In this document: piece by piece, positions 26,785 to 35,879 of the stretch
Numbering within the stretch: position 1 is the first letter of the stretch
Layout: each line of letters begins with the position of its first letter
Assembly: GCF_020042345.1 (NCBI RefSeq)
Contig: NZ_CP083387.1
Coordinates: 3,658,001 to 3,722,000 of the forward strand
Origin: Arachidicoccus terrestris
GTDB taxonomy: Bacteria; Bacteroidota; Bacteroidia; Chitinophagales; Chitinophagaceae
Length of the DNA: 64,000 nucleotides
Direction of reading: 5' to 3'
The notes under the pieces: model-generated
Told to the model about the DNA's origin: nothing
What the model saw: only the letters and a program-made list of their open reading frames with translations
Database searches by the model: none
Made by a program: the position numbers and the translations under genes

Positions 26785-27930
26785 CTACCGGCCGCTTAGA
26801 TCTCTTACGGCATCCGTCACTTTTAATATGGCAGTTGTAATATCCTGTTCAGTTGTAAATCTTCCCAGGCTAAACCGGATACTGCTTCTGGCCTGATCTT
26901 CAGACAGACCCATTGCTAAAAGGACATGACTGGGCTCGTTACTGGCCGTACTGCAGGCAGAGCCGCTTGAAACCGCAATGTCGGGGTTTAAACGCCCGAG
27001 AAGCTGCCTGCCTATGGTGCCCTCAAACCGGAGATTACTGACATGTCCCAGCCGGGGTGTTTCCCTGTCTGTGTTTACTTGTACGCCAGGCAGTTTTGTC
27101 AGTGCATGCTCGAGCCGATCTCTAAGGGACTGGATATTTTGTAAACTTTGTACCTCGCGAGGGTCTTTACAAATGGAAAGCGCTTCTGCCAGTCCTACAA
27201 TGTCCGGCACGTTCAGTGTACCGCTTCGCATGGCTTTTTCATGACCGCCTCCGTGTATCTGTTCACTAAGCCGCACTCTGGGGTTTTTTCTGCGGACATA
27301 TAATCCACCAATTCCTTTGGGTGCATATATTTTGTGACCTGAGAAAGCCATTAAATCGATATTGTCGTTTAGAACATGAATCGGTAATTTCCCCAGGGCT
27401 TGAGTGGCATCTGTAAAAAAGAGGACCCCTTTTTTATGACATAATTCCCCGATCCGCCGGAAAGGTTGGATCACCCCTGTTTCATTATTGGCGACCATTA
27501 CAGCGACCAGTACCGTGTCCGGTCGGATAGCGGTTTCTAATACTTTCAGATCGATCATCCCTGCTGAATTAACCGGAAGATAGGTTAGTTCTGCATCTTT
27601 TTGTTCCAGCCACTTGCAGGTGTCCAGAACTGCGGGGTGCTCTGTTGTGACAGTAATAATATGTCGTCCCTTTGATCTGTAAGTTTCAAGAACTCCTTTG
27701 ATCGCCAGGTTGCAGCTCTCGGTGGCGCCGGAGGTAAAAATGATTTCTGACGGGTCGGCACCCATTGATCTGGCAATCCGGCTACGGGCATTCTCCACCG
27801 CTTCATGGGCCTTACGACCATAGGGGTGGGCACTGGCTGCATTGCCGAACTGCATAGAAAAAAAGGGTAAGATCTTAGATATTACCCTTTCATCCACCGG
27901 TGTGGTTGCATTATAATCCAAATAGATCAT
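26785..27930 (-). CDS. Cysteine desulfurase (NifS/IscS-like)
   Basis: A 381-residue PLP enzyme that takes sulfur from cysteine for Fe-S clusters or tRNA thiolation. The PLP lysine is Lys200 in FSGHKIYAPKG. The persulfide-forming Cys326 lies in SSGSACSTASNEPS, the long-loop form of class I (IscS/NifS) enzymes. EHPAVLDTC contains the ring-stacking His. No iscU, iscA or iscR is adjacent, so it may be a stand-alone sulfur donor, for instance for MnmA. It starts 17 nt after the DUF2911 gene, indicating an operon. Confidence 0.94.
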   Translation of the reverse strand: MIYLDYNATTPVDERVISKILPFFSMQFGNAASAHPYGRKAHEAVENARSRIARSMGADPSEIIFTSGATESCNLAIKGVLETYRSKGRHIITVTTEHPAVLDTCKWLEQKDAELTYLPVNSAGMIDLKVLETAIRPDTVLVAVMVANNETGVIQPFRRIGELCHKKGVLFFTDATQALGKLPIHVLNDNIDLMAFSGHKIYAPKGIGGLYVRRKNPRVRLSEQIHGGGHEKAMRSGTLNVPDIVGLAEALSICKDPREVQSLQNIQSLRDRLEHALTKLPGVQVNTDRETPRLGHVSNLRFEGTIGRQLLGRLNPDIAVSSGSACSTASNEPSHVLLAMGLSEDQARSSIRFSLGRFTTEQDITTAILKVTDAVRDLSGR

Positions 27931-27947
27931 TCCTATTTTAATTTCGG

Positions 27948-28460
27948 CTAGGATTTTTTTACAGTAAATTCAATATCCCAGTTGCTCCAGCGTAAAGTGA
28001 CCAGACCTGTATCATCTAATTTGATGGTAAATTGCTCTACCTGATCAGTACTCATTTTTGTGGGTACTTCTACACGCATAAAATCGTTGGATTCGTCATA
28101 ATTTGTACCCCATTGATTCCAGAGTTTGTTAAATATCAGTACCGTCTGATCTTTATCGGGAATCGTGTAAAGGCTATACTTGCCCGCCGGCAGTTTCTTT
28201 CCTTCGATTGTAACATCCTGATCAACCTGGAAGAGTGTAGCCTCATTCGCACCGGTACGCCATACTTTGCCGAAAGGAACAATGGTGGTAATCTCTCTAC
28301 CCTTTAAATAAGGCCTGCCATAGACAATTTTAATATTGACACCGGATGTCGTTGTGGCTGATACACTGTCTTTGGGGCTGGCTCTTTTTTTAGGCTGTTG
28401 CGCGCTGGCTAGAACGCCAAGACCGATGGCAAACAGGCAAACCAGAATTAGCTTTTTCAT
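27948..28460 (-). CDS. Secreted DUF2911-domain protein
   Basis: A 170-residue protein with a signal peptide (MKKLILVCLFAIGLGVLASA). The rest is one DUF2911 domain: VYGRPYLKGREI, VPFGKVWRTGANEAT, AGKYSLYTIPD and FNKLWNQWGTNYDESND are the family hallmarks. The function is unknown; the family is widespread in Bacteroidota and likely periplasmic. It is 17 nt upstream of the cysteine desulfurase, but a functional link is not evident. Confidence 0.92.
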   Translation of the reverse strand: MKKLILVCLFAIGLGVLASAQQPKKRASPKDSVSATTTSGVNIKIVYGRPYLKGREITTIVPFGKVWRTGANEATLFQVDQDVTIEGKKLPAGKYSLYTIPDKDQTVLIFNKLWNQWGTNYDESNDFMRVEVPTKMSTDQVEQFTIKLDDTGLVTLRWSNWDIEFTVKKS

Positions 28461-28512
28461 CTGTTTAATTTAAATGTTTTAAAATGGCATCCCGAAATCC
28501 GCCAATAGCCAT

Positions 28513-28520
28513 CAAATATA
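28513..28520 (-). promoter_or_regulatory. -7 element (TATATTTG) upstream of the DUF2911 gene
   Basis: A perfect TAnnTTTG on the minus strand, 52 nt upstream of the ATG at 28460. Confidence 0.45.
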
Positions 28521-28661
28521 CAATGACCGTACGGCGGTTCCATGGTATGAAGTTTCCGCTGATGAAATTACGTTAAAGATTTTAATGAATGCAGAGAAGT
28601 AATGGACTTTAGAAATATTTTATAGGATCAGTGGACGGACCATTAAAAACGGAATAGTGCG

Positions 28662-29102
28662 CTATTTGAGATAACGTTTGATTTCCCGGTCGGTATCTCG
28701 TTTTTTGAGGGTTTCCCGTTTGTCGTGGAGTTTTTTACCTTTGGCTACACCGATTTCCACTTTGACGAGGTTTTTATCATTGATAAAGACCTGTAACGGG
28801 ATAATAGTGAGCCCTTTCTCTTTAATGCTTGCCTGTAGCCTTTTTAGTTCTCTTTTGGTCAGCAGTAATTTTCTGTCATGTACCGGAATGTGGTTGTTAG
28901 TGGTGCCTAATCCGTATTGGCCGATAAAAAGCCCTCTTAACCAGAGTTCTCCTTTATCAAACAGACAGAAACTGTCATTGAAACTTACCTTGCCACTACG
29001 GATACTCTTGACTTCGGTGCCAAGTAATACAATACCCGCAACATACTTAGTATCAATGTTGTAATGAAAATATGCCTGTCTGTTGGAATGTGTTGCGCCC
29101 AT
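28662..29102 (-). CDS. smpB: SsrA-binding protein SmpB
   Basis: A 146-residue RNA-binding protein that delivers tmRNA to stalled ribosomes for trans-translation. Core motifs are GIVLLGTEVKSIRSGKVSFND (tmRNA-binding beta barrel) and the C-terminal basic tail GKKLHDKRETLKKRDTDREI, which folds as a helix in the empty mRNA channel. The length is typical. The tmRNA gene (ssrA) is not visible nearby. It is on the minus strand between accD and the DUF2911 gene, with its own spacer of 138 nt. Confidence 0.96.
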   Translation of the reverse strand: MGATHSNRQAYFHYNIDTKYVAGIVLLGTEVKSIRSGKVSFNDSFCLFDKGELWLRGLFIGQYGLGTTNNHIPVHDRKLLLTKRELKRLQASIKEKGLTIIPLQVFINDKNLVKVEIGVAKGKKLHDKRETLKKRDTDREIKRYLK

Positions 29103-29240
29103 AACATTTTTATCTTTCTATCAATAACCCTGGGATAATTTTGCCTTGCTACAATAGCGTCATTGACAAAATAGCACGGTTACCGGTTGGACCAGAAATG
29201 CCGTGCGTTTGAATGTAATTGTATTTGCTGCGTCTGTTTT

Positions 29241-30161
29241 TTAAACTTTGAAGTGACGGAGCATAACACTTAGCTTGTCTTTCAAGGATTTTCTGTCTAC
29301 AATGAAATCCAGAAAACCGTGATCTAATAAGAACTCACTGCGTTGAAAACCCTTAGGTAAATCCTTTCTTATCGTCTCTTTTATAATACGTGGGCCTGCA
29401 AATCCGATCAGGGCACCTGGCTCAGCGATATTGATATCGCCCAGCATGGCAAAACTGGCGGAGACGCCACCAAAGGTTGGGTCTGTCAATAATGAAACAT
29501 AAGGCAGCTGGGCATCGCTTAATTGAGATAACTTGGCACTGGTTTTCGCCATTTGCATCAGAGAAAAAGCGCTTTCCATCATGCGTGCGCCTCCAGATTT
29601 ACTGATCACCATAAAGGGGACCTTTTTATCAATAGCATAATCTACTGCCCGGCTGAACTTTTCTCCCATCACGCTGCCCAATGAACCGCCAATAAAGGCA
29701 AAATCCATGCAAGCGACAATGATGGGTGCACCGTTCATGCTACCGGAAGCAACCCGCATGCTGTCTTTGAGATCTGTTTTACTATAAATATCATCCAGAC
29801 GTTTTTGATAGGACTTTAAGTCTGTAAACCCTAAAAAGTCCACACTTTTGATTCCTTCAAAATGTTCTTTAAAATTTCTATCGTCAAATAAAATCTTGAA
29901 ATAATCCTCACTGCTGATCCGGTGGTGATATCCGCATTTGGGACACACATACAGGTTTTCTTCCAGTTCTGAGGAGGTACAGATATAATTACATTCCGGG
30001 CATTTGCTCCAGAGTCCTTCTGGGACCTCTTTTTTTTCAGAGGTGGTTGTCTGAATGCCTTTGCGCAATCTTTGAAACCATCTTTGTTTGGGTTCTCCTT
30101 CCGTTTTCTTATCCTGCTCCGGTATATAACTATTTTCTGATTTCAGTTCTTCTTCGCTCAT
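29241..30161 (-). CDS. accD: Acetyl-CoA carboxylase carboxyltransferase subunit beta
   Basis: The beta subunit of the carboxyltransferase that forms malonyl-CoA, the first step of fatty acid synthesis. The zinc ribbon Cys54, Cys57, Cys73, Cys76 is complete. The crotonase-fold core shows SKSGGARMMESAFSLMQMAK and DPTFGGVSASFA, which form the CoA pocket. The protein has 306 residues. Its N-terminus has about 26 acidic, polar residues before the usual W-F-x-R-L-x-K-G-I start; no internal ATG could restore the shorter form, so the extension appears real. accA is not in the window. Confidence 0.95.
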   Translation of the reverse strand: MSEEELKSENSYIPEQDKKTEGEPKQRWFQRLRKGIQTTTSEKKEVPEGLWSKCPECNYICTSSELEENLYVCPKCGYHHRISSEDYFKILFDDRNFKEHFEGIKSVDFLGFTDLKSYQKRLDDIYSKTDLKDSMRVASGSMNGAPIIVACMDFAFIGGSLGSVMGEKFSRAVDYAIDKKVPFMVISKSGGARMMESAFSLMQMAKTSAKLSQLSDAQLPYVSLLTDPTFGGVSASFAMLGDINIAEPGALIGFAGPRIIKETIRKDLPKGFQRSEFLLDHGFLDFIVDRKSLKDKLSVMLRHFKV

Positions 30162-30191
30162 ATTTACTTTTAGATATATGTTTCAGACTGA

Positions 30192-30199
30192 CAAAATTA
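30192..30199 (-). promoter_or_regulatory. accD promoter -7 element (TAATTTTG)
   Basis: A perfect TAnnTTTG on the minus strand with a TTG 22 nt upstream; 30 nt before the accD ATG. Confidence 0.5.
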
Positions 30200-30296
30200 A
30201 GGACTTTCCTACTTTATCAGGCAATTTAAAGGTATTTGTTTTATCTATGTAGACAAACGGTTGTTATTTTTAGAGAACTGATTTTAAATCGTAGAA

Positions 30297-30911
30297 TTAT
30301 TTACCCAGTTTTTTAAAATCGACCGCCTGAAGCGAAGAGAATACCGTTGTCGCCTCTTCCATAGATACTTTAGGAATGCTGATGATCATTTTGCAAAATA
30401 GCTGAGACTCCTGGCTTTTGATGGTTGCATTAAAAGTCTTAATCCAGCGCATTACTTCACCGAGCCGGGTATAATCGAAGTCCAACTGGCAATCCTCCAT
30501 AATCTGTTTTTTAATGATAGGTACCATTTGCAAGGCTAGGGCGGCAGACGTTTTATACGCATTGATCAGTCCGGGCACTCCCAGAAGTGTTCCACCAAAA
30601 TAGCGCACCACAATGATCGCTACATCCGTAAGCCCTTTACTGGTGATCTGACCCAGAATCGGTTTGCCGGCACTGCCTGAAGGCTCTCCGTCGTCGCTAC
30701 TTCTGAAAATTAAATTGTCCGGCCCCAATTTATAGGCAAAACAAAAATGAACGGCCTTGCCATGTTCTTTTTTGAGTTCCGATTGCCGCTGCTTAAAGTC
30801 TTCCGGATGTTTGATGGGGAATGCATAGGCCAGGAATTTACTGCCTCTGTCTTTGAATTCGGCAATCGCCTCCTGACCAATTGTAAAAAATGATGTCTCC
30901 TGTGTCGTCAT
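30297..30911 (-). CDS. YigZ/IMPACT-family protein
   Basis: A 204-residue protein of the UPF0029/IMPACT family. The signatures DRGSKFLAYAFPI, SSDDGEPSGSAGKPIL and IIVVRYFGGTLLGVPGLI are clear. Eukaryotic IMPACT regulates the GCN2 kinase; the bacterial role is unknown, although the fold resembles ribosomal and EF-G domain folds and may bind RNA. I start at ATG 30911, 11 nt after the ribD stop (30923). A longer frame would overlap ribD. It is likely cotranscribed with ribD. Confidence 0.9.
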   Translation of the reverse strand: MTTQETSFFTIGQEAIAEFKDRGSKFLAYAFPIKHPEDFKQRQSELKKEHGKAVHFCFAYKLGPDNLIFRSSDDGEPSGSAGKPILGQITSKGLTDVAIIVVRYFGGTLLGVPGLINAYKTSAALALQMVPIIKKQIMEDCQLDFDYTRLGEVMRWIKTFNATIKSQESQLFCKMIISIPKVSMEEATTVFSSLQAVDFKKLGK

Positions 30912-30922
30912 GTATGCTGGTC

Positions 30923-32005
30923 CTAATCGTTTTGAGCTGCAAAATAGCATATTTTATCCTGACCAAGCCTGATTGATTGCAAGAATATACTCTTATTAAG
31001 GACAGGCGCAGCAAGTCCCTGTTCTATTCTGAGTGAAGTATTGGTGACGATGCTGCATTCATCCCAGAGCTGCATGTCTATGAAAGATTGAAGTAGCGAA
31101 GCGCCGCCTTCCACCAAAATGCTTTGAATATTTTCCCGGTAACAGTAGTCAGCTATTTGTATTGGCCATGGTAATTCATTATTAAGCCTTTCAAAGCGCA
31201 AGTGGGCGCCTTGCTCGTGACTGGTCTTTAACCGGTTAAAAATAACCGTGTGCTGTGGGGGCTGCATCAGTTTTGCGGTGCCGGGAATTTCTAAATGCCC
31301 ATCGACTACCATTCTAATCGGACTCGGACCATGATAATGTCTGTTATTAAGTGCCGGGTCATCTTTAAGTGCGGTATGTTTGCCTATCAGAATAGCTGCA
31401 TTTTCAGCGCGCCATTTATGTACCAGCCTGTCTGTAAGAGGGCCGCTGATCTTGAGACGCTCCTCCAGCCCTCTCTGATGAACCGGTGCTATGTATCCGT
31501 CAGCGGTTTCGGCCCATTTAAGGATGATATAAGGTCTTCTCCTGGCATGGAAAGTGAAAAAACGTCGATTCACTGCGAGGCATTCTTTTTGCCAGGGACC
31601 TTCCAGAATCACGTCAATGCCTGCCTGTTTTAATTTTTCAATCCCTTTACCCGCAACTTTGGCAAAGCTATCCTTGCAGCCAATGACGACTCTTGGGATC
31701 CGGTGGCGGACAATCAGATCTGCACAGGGTGGTGTTTTGCCGTGGTGTGCACAGGGTTCCAGTGAAACATATAGGGTGGAAGCTGAGATCAGATGATTGT
31801 CCGCTTCTTTAACAGAAGCCAGGCAATTCACTTCTGCATGGGCTTCCCCATAGCGTTTATGCCAGCCCTCTCCCAGGATGCGGCCCTGGTGCACCAGTAT
31901 GGCACCTACCATGGGATTCGGTGCAACATACCCAGCTCCCTTTTTGGCCAGTTCCAGGCACCTTGACATGTAAGTACTGTGTTCCACATTAATACTCTCC
32001 TGCAT
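30923..32005 (-). CDS. ribD: Bifunctional riboflavin deaminase/reductase RibD
   Basis: Carries out the deamination and side-chain reduction steps of riboflavin synthesis. The N-terminal zinc deaminase domain shows GEAHAEVNCL (His and catalytic Glu) and EPCAHHGKTPPCAD (two Cys ligands). The C-terminal reductase domain runs from about residue 145 to the end, with ILVEGGASLLQSFI near the NADPH site. I start at ATG 32005 (360 residues), as the -7 element TACATTTG lies just upstream at 32010-32017. No FMN riboswitch is apparent in the region before the gene, and ribE, ribA and ribH are not adjacent. Confidence 0.94.
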   Translation of the reverse strand: MQESINVEHSTYMSRCLELAKKGAGYVAPNPMVGAILVHQGRILGEGWHKRYGEAHAEVNCLASVKEADNHLISASTLYVSLEPCAHHGKTPPCADLIVRHRIPRVVIGCKDSFAKVAGKGIEKLKQAGIDVILEGPWQKECLAVNRRFFTFHARRRPYIILKWAETADGYIAPVHQRGLEERLKISGPLTDRLVHKWRAENAAILIGKHTALKDDPALNNRHYHGPSPIRMVVDGHLEIPGTAKLMQPPQHTVIFNRLKTSHEQGAHLRFERLNNELPWPIQIADYCYRENIQSILVEGGASLLQSFIDMQLWDECSIVTNTSLRIEQGLAAPVLNKSIFLQSIRLGQDKICYFAAQND

Positions 32006-32009
32006 ATTG

Positions 32010-32017
32010 CAAATGTA
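32010..32017 (-). promoter_or_regulatory. ribD promoter -7 element (TACATTTG)
   Basis: A perfect TAnnTTTG on the minus strand, four bases from the ribD ATG at 32005. It implies a leaderless or nearly leaderless message. Confidence 0.5.
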
Positions 32018-32310
32018 GAATATATTGGGCGACAATCTTACGTGGCCAATTAGTTTTCAGGGAGCCTACCTGAAAAAAAGGCTCAGCCATATATCAGGGG
32101 GAGCGATAATCAGGAGATACTTCCGGGTAAAAATCGGAGACTTACTGCCATAGCCAGGCAATACGACTATGAGCTGGCTGACGGCAGCCTACTGATCCAA
32201 TCCTTTTGTATATAATAATTATTCATATGTTTAATTAATCCACTTTTAGTTTGTAACTTTTAGTATTGTTCTAACTGCCCTTTTTCGATCAATATTTTCC
32301 AGGCGCGTGG

Positions 32311-33246
32311 TTACAATTTATAGAGTAATCCTACACCAAGAATAGACTGTGTCTGAAATTTAGGACCTTTGCCTTCTACCGGCCGGTAAAGATCATCATA
32401 GGCCAGGTTAAAGTTCCAGGTAACGGCAATAGCTTTGGTCAGCTTAGCTGCAAAGGTATTGGTCATGAACATATAAATGTTCTGCGGGTCCTGCAGATAA
32501 TTGCTGTATAGTTCCAGGTTGCCTGTATAGGAAATTGTTTTTGTGATATTTGCGGTGTAGCCTGCATTGAGCAAGAAACCAAACTGAAATTTCACTTGTT
32601 TCCCCGTGTCCACACCATAGGCACCTTGATCAGACAAGGTCTGATTGGCAACGACCAGTGCTCTGGCTGCTACAGGAGACAGGAATAAATTAAAATTCTT
32701 GAAAGGTTTGTAGGTAATACCAGGTGCAAGTGTGATATAGGCTGGCGCAAAAAAAGCGGAATTCATTTCCTTCGTTTCATTGCCATCTGCATCCTCACCA
32801 TATGTATATCCTTTAAAGCCTTGCGTTCTCAGGCGAAAAAGGGCAGATACATCCAATTTAGGACTGATAGAGTGCCCGTATAAAGAAACCAGATCGATCA
32901 GGTCAGCGCTTTTACGACCGTCCAATCCGGAAGTTTTCAGATAACCATATTGGACATTTAGGTTGTTCGCCCAGCTGTCTTTTCCTTTCTGGTAATCTGC
33001 ATATAAATTGACAAATGCATTGGCAGAAAGGGCGTCTGTACCGCCGCCGGACCAATTACCTAATGAAGTCTGAGCGACATTGACAGACACGGAACCACCT
33101 TTGTTCCAGTTTTTCGTGGAGTCATAGGTTCTGCCTGTTTTATCGATTTTGTTATTCAGATCGGACTTAATATCCGTTCTGCCGTTATCCTGTGCATTAG
33201 CGAAGGCTGCGACAAGTAAAAATGCCCCGAAAAGTAGTTTTTTCAT
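32311..33246 (-). CDS. Secreted DUF3078-domain outer membrane protein
   Basis: A 311-residue protein with a signal peptide (MKKLLFGAFLLVAAFANA). The remainder is a DUF3078 domain: SLGNWSGGGTDALSANAFVN is the hallmark, followed by many amphipathic beta strands ending in an aromatic/Leu C-terminus (GVGLLYKL) as in outer membrane barrels. The function is unknown; it is a common Bacteroidota family. ATG 33246 was chosen because the upstream extension has no signal sequence. It lies 66 nt after recO. A weak hairpin (32145-32187) lies downstream but lacks a U run. Confidence 0.9.
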   Translation of the reverse strand: MKKLLFGAFLLVAAFANAQDNGRTDIKSDLNNKIDKTGRTYDSTKNWNKGGSVSVNVAQTSLGNWSGGGTDALSANAFVNLYADYQKGKDSWANNLNVQYGYLKTSGLDGRKSADLIDLVSLYGHSISPKLDVSALFRLRTQGFKGYTYGEDADGNETKEMNSAFFAPAYITLAPGITYKPFKNFNLFLSPVAARALVVANQTLSDQGAYGVDTGKQVKFQFGFLLNAGYTANITKTISYTGNLELYSNYLQDPQNIYMFMTNTFAAKLTKAIAVTWNFNLAYDDLYRPVEGKGPKFQTQSILGVGLLYKL

Positions 33247-33312
33247 GTGTATGGATTTTGTTTTTCTATAGTGACGAATATTGACGCAATAGCGTATTAC
33301 TGGAACCAATTA

Positions 33313-34050
33313 TTATTGTAACACGGTCTTTAATATCTGGTAGCTTTTAGCTTCCCGATAGTTTTCCAGATGCAAAGAAAAGAACTGTTGGTAATATTTC
33401 AAAAGAGATCGGCGATTTATATTGTTGATTTGTATATCTTTAGCTTCATTTATGGTCATTATTTGCATAAGCCGGCTATTGATAAGCGCCATTTCTCCTT
33501 CCAGTGTAAAGCCATGCTGAGGCGCATGGTCTACATATCTGCCTTCCTGCAAATCCAATACAGGGGTTTGATCGCTATACCTTCCGTGAAACCGGAAGCC
33601 CAGTATTTTTGCAAGTTGCAGGCTAAAAAGAAGCGGTATATTTAAAATGTCATGGTGCCCATGCTGATCTATATAGATCAGCGCCTCTTCAATCAATTCA
33701 TAGAGTTGCTGCCCTTCCTCCTGTTCTTTAATCGTATGGAGCACCATTTCTACAATATACGTGACTACAGCGTTTTTGAGGATGTCAAAATAGACTGTTT
33801 TGTAAATGTGCGACCATTGATACTCTTTAATATATTGTAAAGTCTTGACCGGATTTTGGTAAACTTCCATTTCCAGCATAGCTGCCGGCTGAAAAAAGCT
33901 GATTTTTCCGGCGGCCGTTTTTCCACTGGTGCGAATACCTTTTATCATATAGCTCTGTAGTCCGAAAAGCTCCGTAAACATCGTTACAATAAGGCTGGAT
34001 TCACCATATTTTACTGTTTTAAGGACGATGGCTTTGCTTTTGTGGGTCAT
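33313..34050 (-). CDS. recO: DNA repair protein RecO
   Basis: A 245-residue recombination mediator. It helps load RecA on SSB-coated DNA and anneals complementary strands. The N-terminal OB fold (KAIVLKTVKYGESSLIVTMF) is followed by a helical domain. The zinc-finger cysteines of some RecO proteins are absent, as often in Bacteroidota. The C-terminal stretch RSLLKYYQQFFSLHLENYRE is typical of the phylum. It begins 52 nt after the S10 peptidase stop and precedes the DUF3078 gene, so all three may be cotranscribed. Confidence 0.92.
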   Translation of the reverse strand: MTHKSKAIVLKTVKYGESSLIVTMFTELFGLQSYMIKGIRTSGKTAAGKISFFQPAAMLEMEVYQNPVKTLQYIKEYQWSHIYKTVYFDILKNAVVTYIVEMVLHTIKEQEEGQQLYELIEEALIYIDQHGHHDILNIPLLFSLQLAKILGFRFHGRYSDQTPVLDLQEGRYVDHAPQHGFTLEGEMALINSRLMQIMTINEAKDIQINNINRRSLLKYYQQFFSLHLENYREAKSYQILKTVLQ

Positions 34051-34102
34051 AACGAAGCAAAATTAGGCTTTTTGGCGAAATTCATACCTAAACTTACCAT
34101 AT

Positions 34103-35602
34103 CTACATGCCGCTTATTTTATAATCAGAAGACTGGCCTTTCGGTGGAATAGAAGCCTGGATAAACTGTCTGATATCCTCGTTACCTTTGATCATACTTT
34201 CCTTATCCATATAAATCATATGTCCACACGGATAACCTTTCCATGTGGTACGGGCTTTCAGACTTGGAGAGGTAGTTATCTGCCAGATTGTGTATTTTGT
34301 ATTGAAGAAATTGCAGATCGAGCCGTCGTAATAACCATTTTGAACCAATAAATGCAAAGAAGGGTTTTCTTCCATGGCTTCTCTTAACTGATCTCCTGTG
34401 TGGTTATTGTCTGAATCCCAGGGATAAACATGATCGGATAGTATCCAGTAAGGTACATCTGTTTTAAAATTAAGGTCATTGCGCATATAATCGTTGGCCG
34501 CCGGTGCGAATGAGCGAGCCCAGGCCGGAATTTCTGCATTAAAATCCGGACGATCACCGCCGTTCTTCTCATCGATACCTAAATATCTGGAATCTAATCT
34601 GCCAATGGTATATCCTTTATCTCTTAGAAGTTCTTTCCAGAAAAGACTGGTTCGGACAGTCAGATTATTTTGATCCCATACCTGTTTAGCTATACCAGTA
34701 TAGCGCTCCAGCTGGGCTTCTATGTTTTGTTTGTCCTGAGGGTCGATGGAACTGCCTTTGGCGATCGCCGGTAGCAGTTTGTCGAGTGTAAATGATTCAA
34801 TTTCCGGTAAGATGGCTGTGAGCTTTTGTTGTTGCAGTTCCGCGGGTAACTTTTTAAAATACCAGGCCGTGGCTGCATAATAGGGGATATTCAGCGCTTC
34901 GCTGACAGCACCTTGACGATTGATGCCAAGTTCTGTCGGGGATACGAGGATTACGCCATTCAAAAAGACGCCTCTGGAAGGCTCTTGCAAAGCTTTTGAG
35001 AGTCCTGAAACCCTGGTTGTTCCGTAGCTTTCGCCGATCAGAAATTTAGGAGACAGCCACCGGTTATTACGGGTCAGAAAAGTCGTGATCCAGTCAGCCA
35101 GGTAATTGATATCCTGGTTAACCCCAAAAAATTCACTTCCTTTAGCGTCTTTATCCACTATTCTGGAGTAGCCTGTATTCACGGGATCGACGTAGACAAT
35201 ATCAGTAACGTCCAGAATGCTGTATGGATTTTCTTTAAGCCCATAGGGTTGGACGGCTCTTCCCGCGTTATCCAGGTTCACCCGGACAGGACCGGTATAT
35301 CCGAGTTCCATCCAAAGAGAAGCTGACCCGGGCCCACCATTAAATGATATACTGATGGGCCGGTTACTCTTGTCTTTTATGCCTTCTCTTTCATAATAGG
35401 TATAACCTAGGGTAGCCACGATTTTACCCTCTTTATTCCAGACTGGCTGAGTGCCCTTGTAAACGCTGTAGGTGAAGTGCTGACCTCCTATTGTTGCCTG
35501 ATGATGGGTCAGAATAGCCGTATCTTTAGGGATATTCATTTGGGCCACGGCAACGGCCGTGAATAACAGGAGGCTGGTTAATAAAGTAGAAAGCTTACGC
35601 AT
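34103..35602 (-). CDS. Secreted S10 serine carboxypeptidase-like protein
   Basis: A 499-residue alpha/beta-hydrolase of peptidase family S10. A signal peptide (MRKLSTLLTSLLLFTAVAVA) precedes the mature domain. Visible are the oxyanion-region motif SFNGGPGSAS, the nucleophile elbow GESYG, the late NGYYDGSI segment with the likely catalytic Asp, and GHMIY with the catalytic His, so the triad looks complete. It would release C-terminal residues from peptides in the periplasm. ATG 35602 gives a proper signal peptide; the frame extends upstream without conservation. It is divergent from lysC, with a 277-nt spacer. Confidence 0.92.
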   Translation of the reverse strand: MRKLSTLLTSLLLFTAVAVAQMNIPKDTAILTHHQATIGGQHFTYSVYKGTQPVWNKEGKIVATLGYTYYEREGIKDKSNRPISISFNGGPGSASLWMELGYTGPVRVNLDNAGRAVQPYGLKENPYSILDVTDIVYVDPVNTGYSRIVDKDAKGSEFFGVNQDINYLADWITTFLTRNNRWLSPKFLIGESYGTTRVSGLSKALQEPSRGVFLNGVILVSPTELGINRQGAVSEALNIPYYAATAWYFKKLPAELQQQKLTAILPEIESFTLDKLLPAIAKGSSIDPQDKQNIEAQLERYTGIAKQVWDQNNLTVRTSLFWKELLRDKGYTIGRLDSRYLGIDEKNGGDRPDFNAEIPAWARSFAPAANDYMRNDLNFKTDVPYWILSDHVYPWDSDNNHTGDQLREAMEENPSLHLLVQNGYYDGSICNFFNTKYTIWQITTSPSLKARTTWKGYPCGHMIYMDKESMIKGNEDIRQFIQASIPPKGQSSDYKISGM

Positions 35603-35879
35603 TTTGAAACTGGTTAATAATATTGAGTGAATTGAATGACACAACAAATTACATCTAAATTTAAATACCACCCAAATTAAGCACCTGACGACTGAGGAGC
35701 TATTTTGACAGATCATCAGAACAAACGACTGTCCGTTATCTAAAAAGCCGCTGTTTTATAGTGTTTGAATCAAAATGGACGCTATCTTTACGGTCCAAAA
35801 AATAAAAGAGGTTCTAAGGATAACCGGGATTTGAAGTCAGGTTTCCGTTTGGCCATTAAAAGAAGTAAACGAATTACAA

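Noticed and set aside
28461-29240. A tmRNA (ssrA) gene near smpB
   Set aside because: The flanking gaps are only 138 and 201 nt and show neither the tRNA-like ends nor a tag reading frame.
32006-32310. A possible FMN riboswitch upstream of ribD
   Set aside because: The conserved RFN-element sequences were not found, and the -7 element sits four bases from the ribD ATG, leaving no room for a leader.
35774-35833. A 19-codon ORF upstream of lysC as a second amino-acid leader
   Set aside because: It has no run of Lys, Thr or Met codons, no terminator follows it, and a likely -7 element (TATCTTTA) lies inside it.
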